Shown here piece by piece: positions 1 through 6,876 of a DNA stretch of 16,605 nt. The position numbers and the translations under genes were made by a program. The notes under the pieces are model-generated. The model saw only the letters and a program-made list of their open reading frames with translations, was not told where the DNA came from and did no database searches. The stretch spans positions 1-16,605 of the forward strand of contig QMXU01000006.1 in the NCBI GenBank assembly GCA_003662305.1, given 5' to 3'. The stretch's first letter is position 1. Every line of letters begins with the position of its first letter. Origin of the DNA: Candidatus Hecatellales archaeon (GTDB lineage Archaea; Thermoproteota; Bathyarchaeia; Hecatellales; Hecatellaceae).

Positions 1-952
1 AAACCAGCGGGAAATACGGCTTCCAGCCTCACAGCAGGCCACTTGACGAGCATTTAAGGTTCGGCTACGTGAACCTGGATAAGCCTTCCGGCCCCTCAAG
101 CCATGAGGTTACAGCTTGGGTTAAGAAAATCTTAGGGCTGTCCCGTGCAGGCCACGGGGGGACTCTTGAAGCCTGGGGAAGGGCTGGAGAAATCCTCCTG
201 TGACCGGTGTTCTACCCATAGGGCTTGAGGACGCTACCAAAACCGTTCAAGCAGTTCTGGCCGGAGGCAAAGAATATGTCGGCGTGATGAAGCTTCACGG
301 CGAAGTAGACTTCAGCCGGGTTGTAAAAGCGTTCAAGGAGTTCACCGGCGAAATCTACCAGAGGCCTCCCCTACGCTCCTCGGTTAAGCGTAGGATAAGA
401 ACCAGAGTTGTCTACTATTCAAGCGTCCTCGAAATGGAAGGGAGGAACGTGCTCTTCAAGGTTGGCTGCCAGTCTGGAACTTACATTAGAAAGCTCATCC
501 ACGACATAGGAGAAGTTCTAGGCGTAGGAGCCCACATGGCCGAGCTCAGGCGAACCAGGGCCGGCCCCTACACGGAAGACAGCAACCTAATCAGGCTTCA
601 GGACCTAGCCGACGCCCAAGCCTACTACCAGGAGAAAAAAGATGAAACCTGGCTTAGAAGGGTGGTTCTCCCCGTGGAAACAGCTGTCGAGCTTCTGCCG
701 AAGGTCTACGTTAAGGATTCCACTGTCGAGGCTGTATGCTACGGAGCCCACGTGGCGGTTCCAGGAATATCCAAGCTTGACTCGGGAATCAAGCCGGGAA
801 GCCTAACCGCCGTCATGACGCTTAAAGGCGAGCTCGTAGCCCTGGCCAAGGCTGAAATGTCGACGGAGCAGATTTTGGAGGCTGAGAGGGGGATAGCGCT
901 GAAAACGGAAAGGGTGGTAATGCCTAAGGGGAGATATCCTAAAGCATGGTGA
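1..952 (+). CDS. cbf5: Cbf5/TruB-family pseudouridine synthase, 5' truncated, interrupted by an intron (exons 1-168 and 192-952)
   Basis: Catalytic subunit of the archaeal H/ACA RNP; the family also modifies tRNA U55. Exon 1 reads in the frame starting at base 3 and carries the N-terminal conserved block (NLDKPSGPSSHEV, then GHGGTL). Unspliced, this frame hits TGA at 201-203. Removing 169-191 restores GGTLDPPVTGVLP, the family catalytic motif, with the catalytic Asp codon assembled across the splice junction (G at 168 plus AT at 192-193). Exon 2 encodes the rest of the synthase fold, including the YIRKLIHD segment, and a C-terminal PUA domain (roughly from base 690), ending in KGRYPKAW. The spliced part in the window is 308 aa; archaeal family members are about 330-345 aa, so about 25-35 residues lie upstream. 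The amidohydrolase gene starts 13 nt downstream. A caller that ignores introns would report only exon 2 with a false GTG start at 200. Confidence 0.95.
157..198 (+). promoter_or_regulatory. Bulge-helix-bulge splicing signal of cbf5
   Basis: RNA structure recognised by the archaeal tRNA splicing endonuclease, in the order 6-bp outer helix, 4-bp central helix flanked by two 3-nt bulges, 4-bp inner helix. All pairs were checked by eye; two are G-U wobbles. The exon bases in it encode the conserved GTL-DPP segment, so the RNA fold and the catalytic motif constrain each other. Confidence 0.9.
169..191 (+). other. 23-nt BHB intron in the cbf5 mRNA
   Basis: The reading frame needs exactly 23 nt removed to join GGTL to the DP..TGVLP motif. 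The flanks fold into a full bulge-helix-bulge: outer helix GGGGGA (157-162) with TCCTCC (193-198, one G-U); central 4-bp helix CTCT (163-166) with GGAG (186-189, one G-U); 3-nt bulges TGA (167-169) and AAA (190-192); inner helix AGCC (170-173) with GGCT (182-185), closed by the 8-nt loop 174-181. Cutting each bulge between its second and third base, as the archaeal splicing endonuclease does, gives junctions 168/169 and 191/192, exactly those the protein requires. BHB introns in cbf5 mRNAs are established for Crenarchaeota. The frame evidence alone would also allow 170-192; the BHB geometry picks 169-191. Confidence 0.93.
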
Positions 953-965
953 AAGGTGGAGCACG

Positions 966-1685
966 TTGAGGGTAGACTTCCACACGCACATGGGGCCTTC
1001 GCTCTCCCTCGGCCTTCAGGTTTCCCCAGAAGAAATTCTAAGGCAGATGGCTGAGGCGGGAGTAGATAGAACGGTGGTTTTCCCTTTCCCCTCAGCAGCC
1101 GTAGCAGACAAGGCCATGAACAACTGGGTTCTCGAGGAGGCTGAGAGAAGAAAGGTTCTCTACCCCTTCTACTATGCCCCCGACGACCTGGCACCTCCTC
1201 CCGAAGGCAAAGGCTTCCTAGGCGTGAAATGGCACTGGGTTAGAGGGGTTTCAGACTGCAGTTCAAACTATTCGGTGCTGGAAGACCCTAAGCTTAAAGT
1301 CTTCGCTGAAGCCGTTGCAAGCCTACGTTTACCCGTAATCTTCGAGGAGGAACTCGACTTCACAGTCAGGTTCGTCGAGAAGTTCTCCGAAGTCCTGCTT
1401 GTGGTCCCCCACCTGGGCATGCTCGGCGGAAACCCTCAGTCCTTCCTTAAAGCCTTCAGGGAGAACGAGAACGTGTGCTTCGACACTTCACTGGCTTCCC
1501 CTCAAACCATTAAAGCCTTCCTGGAAGAAGCCGGACCGGAGAGAGTTCTCTTCGGCTCAGACATACCCTTCGGCCACATGAAAACCGAACTGAACAAGAT
1601 TCTGCTGCTTGAGCTGGAACCTAAAACCTTGAACCTAGTAATTGGAGGGAACGCCCTCCGCCTCATGGGCCTCGCAGAAAAGTAA
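966..1685 (+). CDS. Amidohydrolase-family (TIM-barrel metal-dependent hydrolase) protein
   Basis: A 239-aa protein resembling the amidohydrolase-2 group (COG2159-like); the substrate is unknown. Visible features are the N-terminal metal motif HTH (H6, H8), GVKWHW (K88, H90), a histidine on a late strand (VVPHLG, H149) and a C-terminal aspartate in FGSDIPFGH (D199). The place where relatives usually have a metal-binding His after strand 4 or 5 reads VIFEEEL (about 125-131), so an acidic residue may substitute. The start is TTG at 966, preceded by AAGGTGG about 7 nt upstream; DFHTH then falls at the very N-terminus, as normal. It lies 13 nt after cbf5 and is probably cotranscribed with it. The fold is well supported, the function not. 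Confidence 0.85.
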   Translation: MRVDFHTHMGPSLSLGLQVSPEEILRQMAEAGVDRTVVFPFPSAAVADKAMNNWVLEEAERRKVLYPFYYAPDDLAPPPEGKGFLGVKWHWVRGVSDCSSNYSVLEDPKLKVFAEAVASLRLPVIFEEELDFTVRFVEKFSEVLLVVPHLGMLGGNPQSFLKAFRENENVCFDTSLASPQTIKAFLEEAGPERVLFGSDIPFGHMKTELNKILLLELEPKTLNLVIGGNALRLMGLAEK

Positions 1686-1730
1686 GGCTTAACCCCCCAA
1701 ATTACAGCCGTTTCCTGGCAAGGCTTTTCC

Positions 1731-2165
1731 ATGGCGAGGCTAAGGTTTATCTTGGCTGGCAGACGACTTATAATGCGGTTATGGCTGATGATGGCTGAAC
1801 TCGTATTTTTCATAGTAGGCGCCTTTGCTTCCTACGTTGTGGACGTGTGGTGGTGGACGATAGACTACAGGAAGGCTGAGAGAGGCCTGGAGTTCCACGA
1901 GCACTACCATGTAGGGCTGGAACTGTTAATCCTAAGCCTAATCCTCAACCGTTTCACCCCGTCAGCCCCTGTTTTCGCTCTTGCGGGAGCAGGCTTCGGC
2001 TTCATAACAGCTGAATGGCGGCAAGTCGTAGAGGTTGCGGGGAGAAAGGTTCAGCTAGGCCACCCCTTCGCCTACGGCTCCAAACACTTCCGCCAGAGCA
2101 CCATCCTCGGCCTTCTTCTACTTGGAATCCTCCTCACAACAGCCCTATGGCTTCCAAGATGGTGA
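1731..2165 (+). CDS. Small membrane protein of unknown function
   Basis: I do not recognise this family. The 144-aa frame has a hydrophobic segment at about 20-40, a second at about 64-76, a glycine/alanine-rich one at about 80-95, and a C-terminal one at about 123-140, so three or four membrane passes. Two histidine-rich stretches sit next to membrane segments: EFHEHYHVG (about 54-62) and GHPFAYGSKHF. The start is uncertain. ATG 1731 has only a weak AAGG upstream, while ATG 1773, 1788 and 1791 are in frame; a TTATAA box at 1769-1774 could drive a short-leader transcript from the later starts. Codon use matches its neighbours. It converges on the tRNA-Arg gene. Confidence 0.65.
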   Translation: MARLRFILAGRRLIMRLWLMMAELVFFIVGAFASYVVDVWWWTIDYRKAERGLEFHEHYHVGLELLILSLILNRFTPSAPVFALAGAGFGFITAEWRQVVEVAGRKVQLGHPFAYGSKHFRQSTILGLLLLGILLTTALWLPRW

Positions 2166-2167
2166 CG

Positions 2168-2172
2168 AAAAA
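2168..2172 (-). terminator. Possible T-run terminator of tRNA-Arg
   Basis: On the minus strand the tRNA-Arg 3' end is followed about 20 nt later by TTTTT. Short T runs terminate archaeal transcription. No hairpin is seen. Confidence 0.35.
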
Positions 2173-2192
2173 GGTTTTCTCCTTGTCTTTAG

Positions 2193-2270
2193 TGGCGGGC
2201 CCGGGGGGGTTTGAACCCTCGACCTGCAGCTCCGGAGGCTGCCGCACTATCCAGGCTGTGCTACGGGCCC
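2193..2270 (-). tRNA. tRNA-Arg, anticodon CCG (reads CGG), CCA encoded
   Basis: Reading the minus strand from 2270: acceptor GGGCCCG pairs perfectly with CGGGCCC; then TA; D stem GCAC/GTGC; anticodon stem GCAGC/GCTGC around loop CTCCGGA, giving anticodon CCG; variable AGGTC; T arm GAGGG with loop TTCAAAC and CCCCC; discriminator G at 2196; CCA encoded at 2195-2193. The body without CCA is 75 nt and has no intron. One oddity is an A50-C64 mismatch in the T stem. It is transcribed divergently from the fructose bisphosphatase gene. Confidence 0.95.
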
Positions 2271-2295
2271 CTCTTCCAGATTGAAGGTTTGAGTA

Positions 2296-2311
2296 AAGCT
2301 TAATTAAAGTT
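2296..2311. promoter_or_regulatory. Shared AT-rich core promoter between tRNA-Arg and the fbp-tpi operon
   Basis: The segment GCTTAATTAAAG is nearly self-complementary, so it reads as a TATA-like box on both strands. It lies about 27-40 nt upstream of the tRNA-Arg 5' end on the minus strand and about 55-65 nt upstream of the fructose bisphosphatase ATG on the plus strand, which would leave a leader of roughly 35 nt. Confidence 0.45.
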
Positions 2312-2364
2312 GCCGGATAATTTGGTTTGTCGGCTATTCAACTGTATGGAAGGTGTTAAATTTT

Positions 2365-3468
2365 ATGGGTGAAAAAATTACTGTAAGCCTTATCAAGGCT
2401 GACATAGGAAGCCTCGCAGGCCACCACCGAGTCCACCCGAAACAGATGGAAATGGCGGAGAAGCTTCTGGCCGAAGCCAGAGACAGCGGCCTTCTGCTAG
2501 ATTTCAGGGTTTTCCACTGTGGAGACGACCTCCAGCTTCTCATGACCCACAGGCGAGGTGAGAACAGCTCTGAAATCCACGGTTTAGCCTGGAACATTTT
2601 CAAGGAGGTCACTGAGAAGGTTTCAAAGCCTCTGAAGCTTTACGCTGCAGGCCAAGACCTGCTGGCTGAAGCCTTCTCAGGGAACATTAAGGGTATGGGT
2701 CCAGGTGTAGCTGAACTGGAGTTCGAGGAGAGAGGAGCAGACCCCCTCGTGGTTTTCGCAGCCGACAAGACGGAGCCCGGCGCCTGGAACTATCCGCTCT
2801 ACAAGATTTTCGCAGACCCCTTCAACACGGCAGGACTGGTTATAGACCCCTCCCTTCACGGAGGCTTCAAATTCGTGATTCTCGACGTCTTCGAAGGCTT
2901 AGAGGTGGAGCTTAACTGCCCTGAAGAAGCCTACGACCTTCTCGCCCTCATAGGAACTCCAAGCCGCTATGTTATAAGCAAAATCTACAGGAAGGACGGG
3001 CTTCCAGCCGCTGCAGCCAGCACAAGCAGGCTTTCACTGATAGCAGGCCGATACGTCGGCAAAGATGACCCCGTATGCATCGTCCGCGCCCAGCACGGCC
3101 TCCCAGCGGTAGGTGAAGTGCTGGAACCCTTCGCTTTCCCCCACATAGTGGCAGGATGGATGAGGGGAAGCCACCATGGGCCTTTAATGCCTGTCCCCCT
3201 CAAATATGCTCAGTGCACTAGGTTCGACGGCCCGCCACGCGTAGTCGCCCTAGGATTCCAGATTCACAGCGGCATACTGGAGGGCCCGGCAGACCTCTTC
3301 GACGACCCAGCCTTCGACCTGGCAAGGCAGAGGGCTAACGAGGTGGCAGACTTCCTCAGGAGGCATGGGCTCTTCATGCCTCACAGGCTTGGACCCGACG
3401 AAATGGAGTACACGACGCTCCCAAAAGTGCTTGAAAAACTTAAGGACAGGTTCAGGAAGGCTCAGTGA
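2365..3468 (+). CDS. fbp: Bifunctional fructose-1,6-bisphosphate aldolase/phosphatase
   Basis: Joins triose phosphates and dephosphorylates fructose-1,6-bisphosphate to fructose-6-phosphate, the unidirectional gluconeogenic enzyme of archaea (FBPase class V). The 367-aa protein matches the family along its whole length: IKADIGSLAGHH near the N-terminus, GDDLQL, AAGQDLL, KTEPGAWN, ADPFNT, IDPSLHGGFKF, RFDGPP and DLFDDPAFD. The aldolase/phosphatase switch residues are present as YVGKDDP, with Y230, K233 (the Schiff-base lysine position) and D234/D235. ATG 2365 is preferred over an in-frame GTG at 2353, because GGAAGGTG ends about 9 nt before the ATG and family proteins begin just before the IKADIG block. 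The isomerase gene starts 6 nt after its stop, so the two are an operon. Confidence 0.96.
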   Translation: MGEKITVSLIKADIGSLAGHHRVHPKQMEMAEKLLAEARDSGLLLDFRVFHCGDDLQLLMTHRRGENSSEIHGLAWNIFKEVTEKVSKPLKLYAAGQDLLAEAFSGNIKGMGPGVAELEFEERGADPLVVFAADKTEPGAWNYPLYKIFADPFNTAGLVIDPSLHGGFKFVILDVFEGLEVELNCPEEAYDLLALIGTPSRYVISKIYRKDGLPAAAASTSRLSLIAGRYVGKDDPVCIVRAQHGLPAVGEVLEPFAFPHIVAGWMRGSHHGPLMPVPLKYAQCTRFDGPPRVVALGFQIHSGILEGPADLFDDPAFDLARQRANEVADFLRRHGLFMPHRLGPDEMEYTTLPKVLEKLKDRFRKAQ

Positions 3469-3474
3469 AGAATT

Positions 3475-4170
3475 TTGAAGGCTACCCTAAAACTTCCAGC
3501 CATCATCGTCAACTTCAAATGTTACCTAGAGTCCACAGGCTCAAGAGCGGTTGAACTCGCGGAGAAATGCGAGGGGGCAGCCCGCCGGTACGGGGTAACC
3601 GTAGCCGTGGCCCCCCAGTTCACAGACCTTGCAAGAATAGCTGAACGCGTGAGCATACCTGTTCTAGCCCAGCATGTGGACGGAGTTAAGCCTGGAAGCC
3701 GCACAGGCCACGTGCTTCCCGAAGCCGTCCGTGAAGCAGGAGCCGTAGGAACCCTGCTAAACCATTCAGAACGCAGAATCCCCCTGGAAGCTATAGGGGA
3801 GGGCATCGCCAGGGCGAGAGAGGTTGGGCTGGCCACGGTGGCCTGCGCTGACACACCGGAGGCATGCGGGAAAATAGCTGGGCTGAACCCTGACATCATC
3901 GCTATTGAGCCTCCTGAACTCATAGGCACAGGCATACCTGTTTCAAAGGCTAAGCCTGAAGTAGTTACAGGAGCCCTCAAGGCTGTTGGAGCGGTAAACC
4001 CGAAGATTCCCGTGCTCTGCGGTGCAGGAATAACCTCCGGCCCCGACGTTGAAGCAGCGATAAAACTTGGAACCAGAGGAGTCCTCCTGGCCAGCGGCGT
4101 CGTTAAAGCTGAAAAGCCGGAAAAGGTTCTAGCCGAAATGGCTGAAGCACTGGTTAAAGCCCAAGGCTGA
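3475..4170 (+). CDS. tpiA: Triosephosphate isomerase, archaeal type
   Basis: Interconverts dihydroxyacetone phosphate and glyceraldehyde-3-phosphate, the substrates of the upstream aldolase/phosphatase. At 231 aa it is the short archaeal form (bacterial forms are about 250). Catalytic residues are in place: N13 and K15 in VNFK, H97 in LLNHSER, E145 in AIEPPELIGTG, and the phosphate-binding CGAGITSG at 182-189. The start is TTG at 3475, 6 nt after the fbp stop; no later start is compatible with keeping N13-K15. The GTGA of the fbp stop region is the only ribosome-binding match nearby, so translational coupling is likely. Confidence 0.96.
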   Translation: MKATLKLPAIIVNFKCYLESTGSRAVELAEKCEGAARRYGVTVAVAPQFTDLARIAERVSIPVLAQHVDGVKPGSRTGHVLPEAVREAGAVGTLLNHSERRIPLEAIGEGIARAREVGLATVACADTPEACGKIAGLNPDIIAIEPPELIGTGIPVSKAKPEVVTGALKAVGAVNPKIPVLCGAGITSGPDVEAAIKLGTRGVLLASGVVKAEKPEKVLAEMAEALVKAQG

Positions 4171-4172
4171 AA

Positions 4173-4189
4173 TTTCCTTTCTCCTTTTT
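4173..4189 (+). terminator. Pyrimidine/T-rich terminator after tpiA
   Basis: Immediately after the tpiA stop the plus strand is T-rich with runs of three to five Ts and no stable hairpin. This fits archaeal T-tract termination before the next promoter at about 4206. Confidence 0.4.
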
Positions 4190-4205
4190 CAACCGCCGCT
4201 CAAAA

Positions 4206-4215
4206 CTTTTAATTA
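4206..4215 (+). promoter_or_regulatory. TATA-like box upstream of the CFI-box surface protein gene
   Basis: CTTTTAATTA lies about 42-51 nt upstream of the TTG start. Transcription would begin near 4235-4240, just before the GGAGG ribosome-binding site at 4240-4244. Confidence 0.45.
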
Positions 4216-4256
4216 CTCTGAAAATCCCCAGAATTTTTAGGAGGCACCCTAAAAAG

Positions 4257-5660
4257 TTGAAATTCCACCTACCCCTAACCCTTCTTCTCCTCGCAATTCT
4301 GCTTTTGCCGTCTGCGGCTGCTACTTCACAGGTTAAGGTTTATCTTCAACCAGACCGCTGGCAGGTTTCTCCGGGAGACGTTCTAACGGTTACAGTTTAC
4401 GTGGACCCTGGGGAGGCAGGTCTCAGCGCTGGAGAGTTCCACGTAGCCTACCCTTCCAGCCTGCTGAAAGCTCAAAAAGTTGAGGTGGGAAAGCTCTTCG
4501 GCGATAAACCCCTCATAGGAATGGATGAAACCGAAATAGTAGGCGGGAAAGAAGTTGTGAAGCTGGCCCTCGCAAGAGTTGGAGAAACAGGTAAGCCCAC
4601 ACCCCCCGGAATAGCCCTGACATTAAGGCTGGAAGTGCTTCAAACAGCCTCCAGCGGAAGCTGCACAGTCAACCTTTTAAAGGTCGACCTAGTCGACGAA
4701 GCCTTCAACCGCATAGAAAACGTTCAAGCCCAAGGGTGCACCATAACCGTGAAGGCTTTCACGCCAACGCCCACTCCAGCCCAAACCATCACTAAGCCTC
4801 CCCCTCCAGCAAGTCCTACCATCGAAACAACGGTTCCCCCACCTTCAAAACTTGTGGTCCTAGTTTTAGACGAAGCTGCCGGGACGCCTCTAGCCGGTGC
4901 AAAGGTGAAAGTGAACGGGCATGAAGCAGTAACCGGAGGAGACGGAAAGGCTGCTTTCATCGTGAACAAGCCGTCCTGCACCGTTACCGCCTCCCTGGAA
5001 GGCTACCGGGAAAAGTCGATAGCCGTCACCGTCTCTCCAGGAGAGGAAACCCTTGTAGAGCTAAGGCTTAAATCTGAGGCTAAGCCGGGGGGAGGATGCC
5101 TCATAGCAACCGCAGCCTTCGGAAGCGAGATGGCGCCCCAAGTGCAGGCGCTCCGAAGCTTCAGGGACGGCTACGTTACGGCAACCCGTGGAGGCTTAGC
5201 CTTCATGAAGACCTTCAACTCTTGGTATTATGCTTGGAGCCCCACCATGGCAGAGCTGGAAAGGGAAAACCCGGCTTTGAAAGCAGCTGTTAAAGGAATG
5301 ATTTACCCGCTTCTCTTCGAGCTGGAGGCTGCGAAAACGGTTTACCCGCTTCTATCCTTCAGCCCTGAACTGGTGATTCTCACGGTAGGAGTTCTGGCCA
5401 GCATGCTCATCGCCTTAACCTACCTGTCCCCCTTAGCCTTTCTGGTCTCAGCTCTCCTTGGAGGCAAAGTAAGGCTTCCAAAAAAGTTTGTTTCAGGACT
5501 GCTTCTCCTCTCCATCCTGCTTCATTGGGCTGGTCTTCAAGCTGCCAGCTGGCTTTTACCGGTAACTTCCCCGCTTATAGTTCTGTCGGTTATGGTTCTA
5601 ACCCTCCAGCTTCTCATTGGAGCCGTGAGATTTACGGGTGGAAGATGCTTGCTGAAGTAG
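4257..5660 (+). CDS. Modular secreted, membrane-anchored surface protein with cohesin-like, PEGA-like and CFI-box regions
   Basis: A 467-aa multidomain protein. A signal peptide covers residues 1-22. Residues about 24-167 resemble a cohesin-type beta sandwich (DRWQVSPGDVLTVTVYVDP, then GEFHVAYPSS). A Pro/Thr linker spans about 168-197. A PEGA or carboxypeptidase-regulatory-like domain lies at about 198-273 (GTPLAGAKVKVNG, VTASLEGYREKSI). Next comes the CFI-box, GGGCLIATAAFGSEM with downstream ALRSFRD (about 278-304), a C-terminal-region module found mostly in archaeal surface proteins. Helical sequence follows, then three hydrophobic segments (about 371-402, 411-432, 434-456). The start is TTG 4257 with GGAGG at 4240-4244. 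It probably faces the cell exterior and may bind partners or carbohydrate; its actual role is unknown. The several membrane passes after the CFI-box are worth noting. Confidence 0.85.
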   Translation: MKFHLPLTLLLLAILLLPSAAATSQVKVYLQPDRWQVSPGDVLTVTVYVDPGEAGLSAGEFHVAYPSSLLKAQKVEVGKLFGDKPLIGMDETEIVGGKEVVKLALARVGETGKPTPPGIALTLRLEVLQTASSGSCTVNLLKVDLVDEAFNRIENVQAQGCTITVKAFTPTPTPAQTITKPPPPASPTIETTVPPPSKLVVLVLDEAAGTPLAGAKVKVNGHEAVTGGDGKAAFIVNKPSCTVTASLEGYREKSIAVTVSPGEETLVELRLKSEAKPGGGCLIATAAFGSEMAPQVQALRSFRDGYVTATRGGLAFMKTFNSWYYAWSPTMAELERENPALKAAVKGMIYPLLFELEAAKTVYPLLSFSPELVILTVGVLASMLIALTYLSPLAFLVSALLGGKVRLPKKFVSGLLLLSILLHWAGLQAASWLLPVTSPLIVLSVMVLTLQLLIGAVRFTGGRCLLK

Positions 5661-5705
5661 TCTCGCCAGCTTAACGGCTTCCACCAAAAAAGGATCCGCT
5701 AAAAG

Positions 5706-5984
5706 TCAGCTTTCCTTCTTGGCTTCTAAATCCTTCCATTTCTGGGTTAGTGTGTAGGCAGGGTTTCCGCCTTCTCCCTTCTTCTCGATGAATCCTTCAG
5801 CTTCCAGCTGGTCCACGTAAAGCTTCGCCACAATCGGGTCTAGAGGGTCTTTTAAAACCTCGTTTAGGGCTGCCTCCAGCTCGCTTAAGGTTTTCTCTCC
5901 TTCCTTAAGCTTATCCACGATAATTCTTGTGGGAACGCATCTTATATCCCGCTCAAAGGCTTTGACATCTTCCTCTGAAGCCAA
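5706..5984 (-). CDS. Small winged-helix-like protein, function unknown
   Basis: A 92-aa protein, mostly helical, ending in a likely wing: LYVDQLEAEGFIEKKGEGGNP, then YTLTQK. The order of helices, a recognition-like helix and a GxG-turn beta hairpin is typical of archaeal wHTH regulators. I infer a DNA-binding regulator but cannot name a target. The start is TTG 5984 with GAGGTG spaced 8 nt upstream. An AT-rich TTAAAT element about 30 nt or more upstream (6014-6025) could be its own promoter, so it need not belong to the operon upstream on the same strand. Confidence 0.75.
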   Translation of the reverse strand: MASEEDVKAFERDIRCVPTRIIVDKLKEGEKTLSELEAALNEVLKDPLDPIVAKLYVDQLEAEGFIEKKGEGGNPAYTLTQKWKDLEAKKES

Positions 5985-6056
5985 CGGAGCCCCACCTCAA
6001 ACCTTCAACAAGATTTAATGGTAAAATCAGGAGAAGAGTAGAAAAAGGTTTCCCTC

Positions 6057-6563
6057 CTAGGCTTCCGCAGCCTCTCCAACCCTGAGGAAGACTCTGCCAG
6101 AATAGTGGGTTACAGGCTTGAAGTCCAAGGTTTCCACGTGCTTCTCCAAAACTCTTCCAACTATGAGGTGGTGGTCTCCAAACTTCCTGTTGAACTCCAC
6201 GCTGCATTCAAGCTGTACAGGGCATCCCCCTATTCTTGGAGGGCGCACCTTCACGCTTTCAAGCCTGGTTAAGCCTGCCAGACGGAACTTGTCAGCTTCC
6301 CTCCCCGACTTGCTCCCGCAGACCCATATTTCTTTTAGCATGGCTTCCGTTGGGATGTTCACCACGAACTCTCCTGTCTCCTGAAGATTCAAGTAGCTGT
6401 GCCTTGAAGGGTCGATGGAGAAGGCTACATACTTGGGGTTAAAGCTCAGGGGCATCAGGAAGGAGAAGGCTGCAACGTTAGGCTTTCCATCCCTGTTACA
6501 GGTTGTTATCAACGCTACAACCCTCGGGAAGACAAGCTGGCTTATCTTCCTCCCAGACGCCAT
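6057..6563 (-). CDS. Flavin reductase-like (FMN-binding split-barrel) protein
   Basis: A 168-aa protein of the flavin reductase-like family (PF01613 type), which binds FMN and in relatives acts as a flavin:NAD(P)H reductase or an FMN-binding electron carrier. Visible landmarks are VALITTCNRDGKPNVAAFSF near the N-terminus, SFNPKYVAFSIDPSRHSY, ETGEFVVNIPT, KFGDHHLIVGRV and a C-terminal THYSGRVFLRVG. The start chosen is ATG 6563, because GGAGGTTTGGTGAG lies directly before it; a longer frame to 6608 adds 15 residues without family resemblance. A TATA-like CTAAAAATG near 6610 could give it its own promoter. The physiological partner is unknown. Confidence 0.88.
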   Translation of the reverse strand: MASGRKISQLVFPRVVALITTCNRDGKPNVAAFSFLMPLSFNPKYVAFSIDPSRHSYLNLQETGEFVVNIPTEAMLKEIWVCGSKSGREADKFRLAGLTRLESVKVRPPRIGGCPVQLECSVEFNRKFGDHHLIVGRVLEKHVETLDFKPVTHYSGRVFLRVGEAAEA

Positions 6564-6668
6564 CTCACCAAACCTCCAACAATACTTTCTTTCAGGGCTG
6601 GAAAACATTTTTAGCCTTCATGCTAGGCGGACAGTTTCCCATGCCGGGGTTACACAGTCTCTGCCATG

Positions 6669-6869
6669 CTATTTTTGGAGGAGCTCTTTAAGGGATTTGC
6701 CGCCTATAATCCAGTCTTCCGGCGATTTTTCGTTGAAGACCACCCAGATAACTTCCCTGGTTAACCGAGGTATCTCCCTTATTAGTATGTCGCAGATTTC
6801 GCCGCCTATTCTGGCCTTCTGCTCCGGGGATAGCTCCCCTCCAACCAGGCTGATTTCAACCATGGGCAA
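6669..6869 (-). CDS. 4-oxalocrotonate tautomerase-like protein
   Basis: A 66-aa protein of the tautomerase superfamily, in which the N-terminal proline exposed after Met removal is the general base. With TTG 6869 as start the protein begins MPMVEISLVGG, placing Pro in that position; the rest follows the family (LSPEQKARIGGEI, WVVFNEKSPEDWIIGGKSL). A frame 5 residues longer exists but would bury the proline, and GGTGAG sits 7 nt before the TTG. The usual C-terminal arginine region is replaced by ILIREIPRLTREVIWVVF. The substrate cannot be inferred. It follows the DUF362 gene by 64 nt on the same strand. Confidence 0.9.
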   Translation of the reverse strand: MPMVEISLVGGELSPEQKARIGGEICDILIREIPRLTREVIWVVFNEKSPEDWIIGGKSLKELLQK

Positions 6870-6876
6870 GGAAGGG

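Noticed and set aside
739..1194. A 151-codon open frame on the minus strand opposite cbf5 and the amidohydrolase gene
   Set aside because: It is a shadow of two well-supported plus-strand genes; its low-complexity Pro/Ser/Arg composition has no family resemblance.
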